Shown here: positions 35,366 to 44,865 of the stretch, one piece after another
How the letters are laid out: every line of letters starts with the position of its first letter
How positions within the stretch are numbered: position 1 is the first letter of the stretch
Assembly (NCBI GenBank): GCA_965230335.1
Contig: CBDDKS010000006.1
Coordinates: 1,550,001-1,614,000, forward strand
Source: CBDDKS01 sp965230335
GTDB lineage: Bacteria > Pseudomonadota > Gammaproteobacteria > Enterobacterales > Kangiellaceae
Direction of reading: 5' to 3'
DNA length: 64,000 nucleotides
Notes under the pieces: model-generated
What the model was told of the DNA's origin: nothing
The model's input: the letters and a program-made list of their open reading frames with translations, nothing else
Database searches by the model: none
Program-made: the position numbers and the translations under genes

Positions 35366-35827
35366 TTAGAATTTAAATAAAACTTTTACACCTTCAGGTA
35401 GTTTTTTTGCTGTTTCAGAATCAACAATACCTAATCCACCTTCATATTTAGCAATCAACTTTAATAGCATATTGGTTGATTTTACATTTCTTGGCGGTGT
35501 TTCCCCCGTCTTTTGTTTTAGGCCTAACCAATGTCGGGCTACAGCAGCAGAATCCATTTTTAATATATTTTTATTAAAAGCGGATGTTTCTGTACTACCT
35601 TTACCTCTATCAAAAGCATTTACTTTCTTGCCATTCGGCCAGGAAGAGGTTTGCTTTAAGAAGAGTTGCTTGACTTGATTTTTCATTACGGATGCATCAG
35701 CAGAATAATTATTGGATGCGTTCACAACGACGGCATAGGATTCTGAAAAAGCAGGTGATACGTAAAAGCTTAATACAAATAAAAAGCAAACTACAGAAAG
35801 GACTTTATAAGGACTATTCTTGATCAT
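35366..35827 (-). CDS. Small periplasmic substrate-binding-like protein (PstS-like)
   Basis: A 153-residue exported protein: signal peptide to about 28 (VCFLFVLSFYVSPAFSES), then AVVVNASNNYS, VKQLFLKQTSSWPNGKKVNAFDRGKG and GGLGIVDSETAKKLPEGVKVLF, the pattern of the short, single-lobed phosphate-ABC-like binding proteins. It is half the size of a true PstS, so transport by itself is doubtful. It follows the porin gene by ten bases; the pair is probably one operon for anion or phosphate uptake (inference). Confidence 0.75.
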   Translation of the reverse strand: MIKNSPYKVLSVVCFLFVLSFYVSPAFSESYAVVVNASNNYSADASVMKNQVKQLFLKQTSSWPNGKKVNAFDRGKGSTETSAFNKNILKMDSAAVARHWLGLKQKTGETPPRNVKSTNMLLKLIAKYEGGLGIVDSETAKKLPEGVKVLFKF

Positions 35828-35837
35828 GTCATTCTCC

Positions 35838-37145
35838 TTAGAAGCTTAACGTAGCAGAAAATTGTAAAATATTAACATCAGCAGAACCGGCATTAAATAT
35901 AATGCTAGGTGTGCTGCTGTCGTTGTCGTCGTCAAATAAAGTCATACCCTCATCAATAGAGCGTACGGCATAAGTCGCTCTTAAACGCACATTAGGTAAT
36001 GGTGTGTAATTAACACCAAACATATTTTCTGTTTGATCACCAAATCCAGTGCCATTATCCAAAAAGTCGTATCGGTAGAAAATAGTCCATTCATTGGTTA
36101 GGCGCCAGGCTGGTTGAGTGTAATAGGCTTCTCTATCCAAGCCAGCATCTTCAGAGGTTGTAAAAAATTCTGTTTTCCATACCAGTTTACCTTTATCAAT
36201 TAAGAAATCGATACCCGACATAGTATAGCCCGTACTGGATGCTGCTGTTCGGTCACCCTTTGAGGCATTAATACCTATGGTCATTCCGGGTTGATCTAAG
36301 GTATAAGCTAAACGACCACCAAAAATTTGTTCGCCAGTATTACCTGCAAATTCAGAAACATAAAGATTGTATTGAATCGAGTTACCATTATTCTGGAAGT
36401 TTTTACCATGTATTTGCGCACCGTTCACAAAATTAGGAAAAATCGTTTGTCCACCAAAGGGTCGTAAAAATAGAGGTTGTTCTGTATCTAACAGCACGGC
36501 AGGAAAATGTTCAATATTGATAATGCCGTGTGGTGTAATGAAACGGCCAAATTGAAAATTTAACAAGTCGTTATGTTTATAGTTTGCCCAAGCGATAACT
36601 TGAGGTGTCTTACCAACTTGACTAAAGGCTGGTTGTCTTCGTAGTCCTGGGTCAGTAAAATTCACACCAGATTCACGAATAAATGCCTGTGCAATAAAGG
36701 CCGACCATTTTTCACTGAAATCGACACGCACCAGTAATTCAAAAATATTTCTGTTGAAAGACTGTGCACTACCATCTTCACCGTCAGCATAAGTAAAAGT
36801 TGAATGTAAAAAACCACCCATATCCACACTCATACCCTCAAAGGCGTTGATGACATCTCGACTGCCAACACGTTCATCTACATCATAAACAGCTTCCTCA
36901 ATTTCGTCGATTCGATCAGGATCTGTTTTTGATTCCAGTTGTTTGACTTTTTCTTTCAGCGCTTTAATGTCTTTATTGAGTTGTTCTACTTCTTTCTCAA
37001 TTTGTTGGTTTGCATAATTAGGCATTGAAACAAAAGGTATCGATATTAAAAATAATATACTTAATATCCAGTATTTCTGATGGTTCAGTTGCCCTCGGAA
37101 TATACTATTGACTGTATATTTTGGTGTTAAACACGGTTTTCTCAT
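35838..37145 (-). CDS. Outer-membrane porin with periplasmic coiled coil
   Basis: A 435-residue β-barrel protein. A long N-region precedes a hydrophobic signal (about 28-42) and a likely cleavage near NYANQQ. A coiled coil (EKEVEQLNKDIKALKEKVKQLESK) leads into a barrel rich in alternating aromatic strands and ends in phenylalanine (QFSATLSF), the usual outer-membrane assembly signal. The barrel start, GGFLHSTFTYADG, suits an OprP/O-like or phosphate-selective porin family. ATG 37145 is chosen; a longer frame reaches 37211. Confidence 0.8.
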   Translation of the reverse strand: MRKPCLTPKYTVNSIFRGQLNHQKYWILSILFLISIPFVSMPNYANQQIEKEVEQLNKDIKALKEKVKQLESKTDPDRIDEIEEAVYDVDERVGSRDVINAFEGMSVDMGGFLHSTFTYADGEDGSAQSFNRNIFELLVRVDFSEKWSAFIAQAFIRESGVNFTDPGLRRQPAFSQVGKTPQVIAWANYKHNDLLNFQFGRFITPHGIINIEHFPAVLLDTEQPLFLRPFGGQTIFPNFVNGAQIHGKNFQNNGNSIQYNLYVSEFAGNTGEQIFGGRLAYTLDQPGMTIGINASKGDRTAASSTGYTMSGIDFLIDKGKLVWKTEFFTTSEDAGLDREAYYTQPAWRLTNEWTIFYRYDFLDNGTGFGDQTENMFGVNYTPLPNVRLRATYAVRSIDEGMTLFDDDNDSSTPSIIFNAGSADVNILQFSATLSF

Positions 37146-37273
37146 AGGATGCTCACTCTTTCTAATTGTTGATTTACAAAGGTGCACAGTAATTATAGAT
37201 ATGTTGTACAAAAATATAATTTTTTATGAAAATTTAACGCACAATTCGATACCGATTTATCTGATATTTTGAT

Positions 37274-37305
37274 AAAGCGATATTTTGTAATATCAATATC
37301 GCTTT
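37274..37305. promoter_or_regulatory. Inverted repeat between divergent porin and chemoreceptor genes
   Basis: AAAGCGATATT (37274-37284) and AATATCGCTTT (37295-37305) form a perfect 11-bp dyad with a ten-base spacer. Both flanking genes point away from it, so a terminator role is unlikely and an operator for one or both promoters is more plausible. Confidence 0.45.
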
Positions 37306-37404
37306 TATAACAGTGATTAAAAAGTGGTCTATACTTTGATTAAGGTCATCTTATATTGAGTTTATAAACTACATAGCTTTTGTAGGATATTAAAACATGT
37401 CGTT

Positions 37405-39651
37405 ATGAAACTAAGAGCAAAAACGCTTTTACAGTTTAATTTGGGTTTATTGTTGCTCATCATACAGGCACTGATAGTGGGTTACTTTATTAATATAAGT
37501 AAACTGTCATCAGTCAAAGTTAATAATACGCTTGCTATAAAAGTACTTCTTGAAAAGCAGCATGAGAATTTAAACAATATGGAAATAGAACTGAATGATT
37601 TGGAATCGGCAAATAATATTTCTGAAAAAATAGATATCATTAATGTTTATTGGCAGGAAGCAGATAAAAATCATATTGAATTTATCTCAAAAGATGGATT
37701 GTTTGAAACATTTAGTTTTTCTTCTGAATTTAAAAATGAAAAAGGGGATGATTTTAAAGTATTTAATCCAGAAACTTATAAAGATAAATTTGCCAAATTT
37801 AAATCCGAATATGAAAGATTTCTAAATTTAAAACAATCAAAGGCAGATGAATTAGATATATTAGAACAAGGCTTTATATTACTGGAGGAAATTAGCACAG
37901 TGAGTCAAGAAATCAATCTTGCACAAATTAATATTCAGGAGTCATTGAAATCAGCGTTAGATGAACAAAATAAAAATCTGGATATACCCATAGAAGCTTC
38001 TTATATTGTGTGTTTAATTGCGGGTATTATCATCTCTTTTATGGGATGGTTATTTTCCAAAAAATTAACTCGTCCCATAGAATCATTGGATAATAGTCTA
38101 AAAGAAATTGCAGATGGAAAAATAGATGGTAAACAATTAGATGTTTTATCAAAGGATGAGCTAGGCAGCTTGGCAACATCCTATAATAAAATGCAGAAAA
38201 ATCTTCAGGAAAGAATTGAAAGTGATAAAAAGATTGCCAGAGAAAATCAAAGAGTTTTAGAGGCGCTTAATAAAGCAACAGCTAATATTGTATTAACTGA
38301 TAATGAAGGTCAAATTATTTATTATAATCTGGCGGCAAAGTTACTTTTTGAAAATACAAAAGTATCTTTCGAGTTAAATAATAGAGATTTTGATCCTGAT
38401 TCATTAAAAGGTATGTCGATTAATTCACTATGTGAGCAGTTTGTAGTTCAAAATATTTCATGTGAAACTATTAGAGAATTTTCAATTGGTGAGCATTCTT
38501 TTAAAGTCATTGCTAATCCTGTGTTGAATGCATCAGAAAAATTAATTGGCGTTATTTTTGAATGGCAGGATAGAACAGTAGAAATCTGTATAGAGCAGGA
38601 AATACAATCTATAGTAAAAGCTGCATCATCTGGCAATTTAACGCAACGTATTCATTTAGATGATAAAGAAGGGTTTTTCCATATACTGGGAGAGAATGTG
38701 AATATGCTGGTTAATGTTATGGAAAAAATAACCAAAGATACCATTAATATTTTTGAATCATTAGCATCAGGAAATCTTAAAGAAAAAATAAAGGATGATT
38801 ATAAAGGTGCTTTTGAAAGAATAAAAAATAATGCTAATGCAACAATTTTTAAACTAACTGGTGTGGTTAATAAAATTCAACAGACATCAGATGTTGTGCA
38901 TATTGGTGCACGTGACCTTGCCGTCAGCAATACCAATTTAAGTGACCGCACTGAACAACAGGCTGCCAGTCTTGAAAGAACAGCCAGTCGCATGGATGAG
39001 ATTTCATCTATGGTACAGAAAACATCACAGCAATCCAGCCATGCTAATAACCTGGTTCTAGCTGCTCAGGAATATGCAACAGATGGTAATGAAGTGATTA
39101 CAAGTACTATTGATGCCATGGAACAAATTAATTTATCCAGTGGAAAAATTTCAGAAATTATTGGCGTGATTGATGATATTGCATTTCAGACTAACTTATT
39201 AGCACTCAATGCTTCAGTTGAAGCGGCAAGAGCTGGAGAAGAAGGTAAAGGCTTTGCTGTGGTTGCAGGCGAGGTTCGTAACTTATCGGGTAGAAGTGCA
39301 AACGCTGCTAAAGAAATTAAGTTACTCATAGAAGACAGTATAGAAAAAGTAAAAGTGGGTTCTGATTTTGTTAATCAATCCAATAATGTATTAAATGAAA
39401 TTATAGGAAGTATAGAAAATATAACAGAAATCGTTCGTGATATTTCTTCTTATGCACAGGAACAATCCATAGGTATTATCGAAATTCATGATGCTATTGA
39501 AAAGCTGGAATCATTAACTCAGCAAAATGCAGCTATGGTTGAAGAGGCTGCTGCAGCAAGTCATGAGATGGGAGAGCAGGCACAAGTACTAAATCAACTA
39601 GTGGATTTTTTCACGATAAATAGTAAAAATAAAAAAATAGTCAATATGTAA
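37405..39651 (+). CDS. Methyl-accepting chemotaxis protein with PAS domain
   Basis: A 748-residue chemoreceptor. Transmembrane helices lie at about 11-30 and 197-217, enclosing a helical periplasmic sensor. HAMP follows (about 218-270), then a PAS domain (about 282-400; ANIVLTDNEGQIIYYNLAA), HAMP-like repeats (ASSGNLTQRI, LASGNLKEKI), and the signalling domain with hairpin tip IIGVIDDIAFQTNLLALNASVEAARAGEEGKGF split here as IDDIAFQTNLLALNAS and VEAARAGEEGKGFAVVAGEV. It lacks the C-terminal CheR-binding pentapeptide. Ligand unknown. Confidence 0.92.
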   Translation: MKLRAKTLLQFNLGLLLLIIQALIVGYFINISKLSSVKVNNTLAIKVLLEKQHENLNNMEIELNDLESANNISEKIDIINVYWQEADKNHIEFISKDGLFETFSFSSEFKNEKGDDFKVFNPETYKDKFAKFKSEYERFLNLKQSKADELDILEQGFILLEEISTVSQEINLAQINIQESLKSALDEQNKNLDIPIEASYIVCLIAGIIISFMGWLFSKKLTRPIESLDNSLKEIADGKIDGKQLDVLSKDELGSLATSYNKMQKNLQERIESDKKIARENQRVLEALNKATANIVLTDNEGQIIYYNLAAKLLFENTKVSFELNNRDFDPDSLKGMSINSLCEQFVVQNISCETIREFSIGEHSFKVIANPVLNASEKLIGVIFEWQDRTVEICIEQEIQSIVKAASSGNLTQRIHLDDKEGFFHILGENVNMLVNVMEKITKDTINIFESLASGNLKEKIKDDYKGAFERIKNNANATIFKLTGVVNKIQQTSDVVHIGARDLAVSNTNLSDRTEQQAASLERTASRMDEISSMVQKTSQQSSHANNLVLAAQEYATDGNEVITSTIDAMEQINLSSGKISEIIGVIDDIAFQTNLLALNASVEAARAGEEGKGFAVVAGEVRNLSGRSANAAKEIKLLIEDSIEKVKVGSDFVNQSNNVLNEIIGSIENITEIVRDISSYAQEQSIGIIEIHDAIEKLESLTQQNAAMVEEAAAASHEMGEQAQVLNQLVDFFTINSKNKKIVNM

Positions 39652-39801
39652 TTTTTACCATTTAAATTTTCAATTAACCTCATACAAATAATTTCATATA
39701 AATAAAGGTTGTTTCAATTTCATTTGATTGTTAATATCAGATGGAGTTGAGTAATTGCTTTTTTGTGCAGCTTTATTAAGAATTTTAGGAGATACTAAAA
39801 T

Positions 39802-40083
39802 ATGAATGAGACTGAAATGTATGCAGCTCCAAAATCCGAGCTAGAAAATAATGAGTTGAATACTAAGAAGGCAAATTGGATTATTGTTGATTTGTCTTTT
39901 TGGTTAGCACACCTTGGATTTATATTTGGTATGATCATGATGGCTCCATCATCTGATAATGATAGTGCCATGTCTGTAATATCATTAATATTACTGATAA
40001 CAGGAATGCTTTCAATGGTTGTATATTTTTTCGCAATTGGTATTTTTGGTGGGATTAAAAATATAATTATTAAAGTCGCTTGA
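39802..40083 (+). CDS. Small membrane protein of unknown function
   Basis: A 93-residue protein with an N-terminal YAAPKSELEN motif, seen in several unrelated small bacterial membrane proteins, followed by two hydrophobic segments (about 27-47 and 58-80). It follows the chemoreceptor by 150 bases and converges on the XpaC-like gene. No role assigned. Confidence 0.6.
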   Translation: MNETEMYAAPKSELENNELNTKKANWIIVDLSFWLAHLGFIFGMIMMAPSSDNDSAMSVISLILLITGMLSMVVYFFAIGIFGGIKNIIIKVA

Positions 40084-40124
40084 ATGCTTTATTTTATCTA
40101 TTGGAATGATCTCATTCCTAACTG

Positions 40125-40739
40125 CTAATCAATGGTTATTTTGTTGGATATAAATCGGCTTTTAAGGAAACGTCCATGAGATTCCAAACTGTCCATATCA
40201 TTTTTATGAATATCTTCCACAATATTTTTCATTTCCTGATCGAGGAGATTCAATTGTTCTATCAGCGTTTCTTTTGGAGTTTGATTATTTTTTCCATTAT
40301 GAAACCTGGCATAGGCTCGTGGTAATTTTAAATAGCTTTCTAATGTTTCAGGCAGGTAACTGAGAGCGGTTTCTCTAATAGTGTAAGCTGCTTTATTGGT
40401 TTGATCCATTTCCAATAGTTTAGGTAAGACAATCTGTATGGAGTTGATGATATTTTCGACTTTGATAAGAATATCTTTTGCAACTTTGCTTTTTAATGTT
40501 TTTAATAAATCGTCCAGTGCTTTTCGGATATTATGAATATCGGCTTCTCGATTTAATACAAACTCATAGTTTTCAGGTTTAGGAAATATTAAAAAAACAG
40601 CCAGGTATAAACCAGGAACAATAAAATACCAGTGTTTATCGATAATGCCTAAAAAGTAACAAAGCAGGCCTAGCAGACCAAATAGAGAAGCTACAATATT
40701 GGGCATTCCATAAAGATAATACAGAATGCGCTTTTTCAC
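40125..40739 (-). CDS. XpaC-like membrane protein
   Basis: A 204-residue protein: two transmembrane segments (about 12-31 and 36-53) followed by a helical cytoplasmic domain (DIHNIRKALDDLLKTLKSKV; YLPETLESYLKLPRAYARF). Size, topology and the YLPETLESYLKL pattern fit XpaC, which in Bacillus subtilis is encoded next to the TelA homologue YaaN. Here TelA is two genes upstream in the same operon. GTG start, two bases after the vWA stop, with AGAGGG upstream. It ends the eight-gene operon. Function of XpaC is poorly defined. Confidence 0.6.
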   Translation of the reverse strand: MKKRILYYLYGMPNIVASLFGLLGLLCYFLGIIDKHWYFIVPGLYLAVFLIFPKPENYEFVLNREADIHNIRKALDDLLKTLKSKVAKDILIKVENIINSIQIVLPKLLEMDQTNKAAYTIRETALSYLPETLESYLKLPRAYARFHNGKNNQTPKETLIEQLNLLDQEMKNIVEDIHKNDMDSLESHGRFLKSRFISNKITID

Positions 40740-40741
40740 GT

Positions 40742-42298
40742 TTATTGATACCCTCTGATTTTTTTAAATACAAAATGCAGGGATTGCTTTTTTGCATCAA
40801 ATATCCGACCACCGGTTATGTTACTTAATTCATTCATTTCTACATCATTGCTGTCGCCAAATAAGATAGGAAAGGTTTTAATTCTTTGGGCTTCTTGAGG
40901 TAATCGTCGAAATATTTTTTTAAAGGTTTGAAAATTTATACCAGATTGATTTGAACCATCGGTTAATAATAATATGCTATAAAATTTTTCAGGATTTTCA
41001 TTTTGTGCTTTAATGGCCATTTTATAAGCTGTATCTAATGCGCTATAGATTGCAGTGCCTCCAAGTGCCTGTAAATGTTGAACATGGTTTCTTAATGACT
41101 GCATATCTGTGCTGTTATAATCTGTATTTTGAATTTTAAAATCAACGGGATTAAATGCTTTGCTATTGAAAGGTATGATAGTAATAGTTTCCCGTGCACG
41201 AAAGCGTGAGAATTGCCCCGTTATTGATTGATCGGCACCAGTCAGGTTAGAAATAGACTGCTTAAGTAAATTAATATTTGACCCTTGCATAGAGCCACTG
41301 ATATCGAGAACAAAAAAGGTATGTGAAGGTTTCCTATGTTTGTCCAAATAAGCAAATAATAGTTTATCAATTTCAGATAAAGTTCTAGGGAAAGGTAATT
41401 CTACAAGTAATTGTTTTGGAAAGCGGGCATCAGGTTTTACTTTAGGATTAACAGGACGTCTTTGTGTGGTTTTCATAATCTGGTTTTGTAATTTTTCGGA
41501 CATTAAACATTCAACCAGTTTATGAAAAGTTTTCTTTTTATTATTGTTTAACAGCATGAGTGGATAATCAGCCGTAATAATACCTTCTTGTGGATAAACT
41601 AGAATGAGTTTTTCTTTTAAATTACCGCTTGCATTCAATTGCATTAATACAGATTCGTAGTTAATAATAGCATCCAGACGATCTTGTTCTCTGACATAAG
41701 ATTCTGCCAACCAGCCTGAGCTACCCGCTGTTAGATCCTGCCCTTTAAAAAATTGTTTCAATGTTTTTTCATCTATAGAAGACAGATCAAAAGTGTCTTG
41801 GCTATTTGAAAATGCAGCAGCAACACCGACCAAGGCAGTAAAACCTGAGTTACTTGAAGCAGGATTTGTCATAGCATAACGCAATTGTCCTGTTGCTGCT
41901 TTATTGGCAATATCACGCCAGGTTAGATTTTTATTAGTATCCCAACCAAATTTTCTCGCTTGGCTTTCTTTAATTCCCATAACAACGGGAGACAGCATAA
42001 TTTTATCTTGAGAAACAATTCGATTTCGTGTTTGTTCAAGTAATGTTAAATATTTTGCATGTGAAAACCAAGCTATATCATAAAGCTCTCCTCCAGCCAG
42101 TTTTTCTGCACCATCCAATGTTCCAATATATTGAAACTCTAATGTTGCATTAGCGCACTTCTGAATATCGTTTAATAAGGGCTTGATATCTTTTAATTCA
42201 GAGCCTGCCAATATAGAAAAACTTTCTTTAGGCGTATCACTACAACTAAAGAGAAGACAAGAGAAGAAAAATACAGTAACAATATGACGTAAGACCAT
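40742..42298 (-). CDS. Lipoprotein fusing a substrate-binding-like domain to a vWA domain
   Basis: A 518-residue protein. The signal peptide ends in a lipobox (LLFSC, Cys about 19), so it is anchored outside the cytoplasmic membrane. Residues about 25-300 resemble a type 2 periplasmic binding protein (SFSILAGSELKDIKPLL; MTNPASSNSGFTALVGVAAAF; DYPLMLLNN). Residues about 325-515 form a von Willebrand A domain with an intact MIDAS: DISGSMQG (near 332), a threonine in GGTAIYSAL and Asp in LLLTDGSNQS. It probably binds a divalent metal and a protein partner. Conserved partner of TelA and the giant ATPase in such clusters. Confidence 0.85.
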   Translation of the reverse strand: MVLRHIVTVFFFSCLLFSCSDTPKESFSILAGSELKDIKPLLNDIQKCANATLEFQYIGTLDGAEKLAGGELYDIAWFSHAKYLTLLEQTRNRIVSQDKIMLSPVVMGIKESQARKFGWDTNKNLTWRDIANKAATGQLRYAMTNPASSNSGFTALVGVAAAFSNSQDTFDLSSIDEKTLKQFFKGQDLTAGSSGWLAESYVREQDRLDAIINYESVLMQLNASGNLKEKLILVYPQEGIITADYPLMLLNNNKKKTFHKLVECLMSEKLQNQIMKTTQRRPVNPKVKPDARFPKQLLVELPFPRTLSEIDKLLFAYLDKHRKPSHTFFVLDISGSMQGSNINLLKQSISNLTGADQSITGQFSRFRARETITIIPFNSKAFNPVDFKIQNTDYNSTDMQSLRNHVQHLQALGGTAIYSALDTAYKMAIKAQNENPEKFYSILLLTDGSNQSGINFQTFKKIFRRLPQEAQRIKTFPILFGDSNDVEMNELSNITGGRIFDAKKQSLHFVFKKIRGYQ

Positions 42299-42330
42299 AA
42301 TAAGACTCTGTTGATTAAAATGTTAACTAT

Positions 42331-43545
42331 TTATAAAGACAGAACATTTTCTGATGATAATGTTTTCATTTCTTCATTACGAACACGATCAACATAGGAT
42401 TGTGCTTTTGTAATTTCACTGCTGAGTGTATCTACAGTTTGTTGCATATTATTTAATGCTTTCACTTTAAAGTCGGCCATCATATCCATGGTATCGTATA
42501 TGTTTTGAAAAGCAGTTTTTAATTTATTTAATTCAACCGTTGAACTTGCAGCATCCTGCTGAATTTGTCCTGACTGTTGTTTCAGCATTTCAGAGGTGCC
42601 CTGGATTAAGTTGCTGGTTGTTTTATTTAAAGCTGTAATCTGGTCTAAAACAAGCTTCTGATTATTCAATGCGCTGGCCACCATAACGGCTGTTCTTAAA
42701 GCAGATACAGTGGTGGTGGTTGCCCGGTCAACACCTTTAATGAGTTCCAAATTATTTTTTCGTATCATATCCAATGCTAAGTATCCCTGAATACTAATTG
42801 CCTCTTGTGTTAGGAGGTCGGTAATTTTTTGTCGCACATAAAAGAGAAGTTCTTCTTTTATAATTCGGGATTTTTCTTTATCAGTAGTTTCTATTTCAGC
42901 AATTTTTTCTGTAAGTACTTTGTCGATTTCCTTGCCAATATAAGTATATTTTTTTAATTTTTGCATGATTTCCCATAAATTGGCTTTTTCCTGTTCAATC
43001 GTTGCATTATCTTTTTTTAATTCATCCTGACTTCTATATAGTGTTTCTATGATGGCATTAATATGGGTTTGGGAAGATTGATATTTTGCAAAGTAATCAC
43101 GAATTTTATTGCCAAAAGGAATAAAACCAAATAATTTCTTAGGTGTGAATAAATCACCTTGTGATGATGGATCAAGATCTTCTACTTTTTGACGCAGTTC
43201 AACTAAAGCCTGACCAACCGTTGTGTTTTCTCCCGCAACTTGAGCGGTTAATACTTTTGTTGGACGATCAAGCATTCTATTGGAGGAACCCGCAGCATCA
43301 TAAATCTCTTTTGTGCCCATGGCATGTACAGCATTCAGCTTTTCTTTAAAATCGTCACTGTGTATATCTAAAGAAATAATGGCATTCACAAATTCATGTA
43401 CTCGTTCATTGAGACTTTGTTTTTCGTCGTCATTGAGTGATACCATTTCATAGGCTTTTTCAGGTGCAACTGCTTTAACAGCTTCAGGTGGTGATAAGAC
43501 AAGAGTGGTTTCGGATGAATCAATAGTGCTATTTAATTGTTCCAT
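42331..43545 (-). CDS. telA: TelA/YaaN family protein (toxic anion resistance)
   Basis: A 404-residue helical protein of the TelA family, named for tellurite resistance. Typical segments: FTPKKLFGFIPFGNKIRDYFAKYQSSQTHINAI, then YTYIGKEIDKVLTEKI, LAIYLALDM-like (IQGYLALDMIRKNNLELIKGVDRATTTTVSALRTA given here as LDMIRKNNLELIKGVDRA and TTTTVSALRTAVMVA). GAGGA precedes the ATG at optimal spacing. It lies mid-operon between the PBP-like and vWA genes. Members associate with Ter/flotillin stress modules; the molecular action is unknown. Confidence 0.9.
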   Translation of the reverse strand: MEQLNSTIDSSETTLVLSPPEAVKAVAPEKAYEMVSLNDDEKQSLNERVHEFVNAIISLDIHSDDFKEKLNAVHAMGTKEIYDAAGSSNRMLDRPTKVLTAQVAGENTTVGQALVELRQKVEDLDPSSQGDLFTPKKLFGFIPFGNKIRDYFAKYQSSQTHINAIIETLYRSQDELKKDNATIEQEKANLWEIMQKLKKYTYIGKEIDKVLTEKIAEIETTDKEKSRIIKEELLFYVRQKITDLLTQEAISIQGYLALDMIRKNNLELIKGVDRATTTTVSALRTAVMVASALNNQKLVLDQITALNKTTSNLIQGTSEMLKQQSGQIQQDAASSTVELNKLKTAFQNIYDTMDMMADFKVKALNNMQQTVDTLSSEITKAQSYVDRVRNEEMKTLSSENVLSL

Positions 43546-43589
43546 ATGGTATTCCTCATGTTATAGATTGAAGTATATTGTTTTCATAG

Positions 43590-44657
43590 TTAATATTGTT
43601 GTTCAATACGTTGGATCATAGCTTCAACGAATTCGTAAGCTGGAGGTTCAATAACATTAACCAGATTCTTACCAATTTTGATTTGATGTTTTATAATAAA
43701 TTCATTGAAATATCCCGTATTGCTGTTTCTGAAACCATGTTCAATAGCAAGCTTTTGTAACTCGATATCAGTTTCCAATATCTCTCCAAAACGATGACCA
43801 TCTTCAGATAAACTGACTAGCACATGTTTGGTAAATAAAGAAGGTTCTGGGTACAGTAAAACCATATCAGAATAAATGCTGCCATCTTTTAAAGAGGCTT
43901 TATAAATAAATTGTGATTCATAAATTAAAACCAAAGGTGCTTTCCCCATACCCATAACAAGATAATCATCAAAAGGTACAGCAGAGGAATACTCAATAAA
44001 CCCCTGGCGTTTAAATAATTCTGAAACACTATGAATAATAGGGTCAATTTGTTCGTAGTTTTGTATAACGTTATTGTTATTTAACACGTAGCTGGCTAAT
44101 GATAAATACATTGCAGCAGAATTTGATTTACGAATATCTGTTGAATTAATTAATAATGCTTTGTTTACAGAGAAAGAGCTATTATTTTTTAAATCTTTCC
44201 AACGCATTTTTTTATTGAAAGCATCCAAGTAAGCTTTCATGTTTAACGTATAATAATGGCCTTTATTGGTTACCATTCCATTGTCTTGTAAAATGTTAAC
44301 GATAGGCTGCCAGGAAGCGATGGCAATAGGTGTAAAGAAAGGGTTATAGGATTTTGTATTTGAATTTTCTCTACGAATTTTTTCAGCAGCAGGTAATCCT
44401 GCTGGGAACGCATAATCGTATTTTGTTAAATCAAAGCTGGTTGCAATTTGTCGAGAACCTGCTTTTTGATATTTTACTATAAATCCAAGCTTTTTAAGTC
44501 GTTTTTGAACTCTGGGATCATCAAAAAAAGGGCGTTTTTCTGAACCAATGAGTCCTATGATTTCGACGGCTTTTTGTGATTGCAAAGAATCATATATTGC
44601 ATAGCCAACGCCAGAGAGTAGCAAGATACTTAAAATAGGTCCCAAAATTTTTTTCAT
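43590..44657 (-). CDS. Membrane-anchored periplasmic-binding-like protein
   Basis: A 355-residue protein with one N-terminal membrane segment (about 4-22), probably uncleaved, and a periplasmic domain resembling type 2 binding proteins (VEIIGLIGSEKRPFFDDPRVQKRL; FDLTKYDYAFPAG; PLVLIYESQFIYKA; LLYPEPSLFTKHVLVSL). The fold parallels the N-terminal half of the vWA lipoprotein two genes downstream, so the operon supplies two related external domains. GAGGA ribosome site seven bases before the ATG. Ligand unknown. Confidence 0.75.
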   Translation of the reverse strand: MKKILGPILSILLLSGVGYAIYDSLQSQKAVEIIGLIGSEKRPFFDDPRVQKRLKKLGFIVKYQKAGSRQIATSFDLTKYDYAFPAGLPAAEKIRRENSNTKSYNPFFTPIAIASWQPIVNILQDNGMVTNKGHYYTLNMKAYLDAFNKKMRWKDLKNNSSFSVNKALLINSTDIRKSNSAAMYLSLASYVLNNNNVIQNYEQIDPIIHSVSELFKRQGFIEYSSAVPFDDYLVMGMGKAPLVLIYESQFIYKASLKDGSIYSDMVLLYPEPSLFTKHVLVSLSEDGHRFGEILETDIELQKLAIEHGFRNSNTGYFNEFIIKHQIKIGKNLVNVIEPPAYEFVEAMIQRIEQQY

Positions 44658-44865
44658 AGATTCCTCAAAAAATGCGTTATATATTACAAAAGTACATTTT
44701 ACCTCTTATTCTAAAAGAGATCTAATTTATCAATAAAGTAAGGTTAACTATGAAAGAGCAGCAAGCTCTATATAAATCCATATATTTTATAGCAACATAA
44801 AGATAGTAACATATATTGGTTTTTCATATACAGCCTTCATAAAATTGTCATAAAAATGACTTTTT

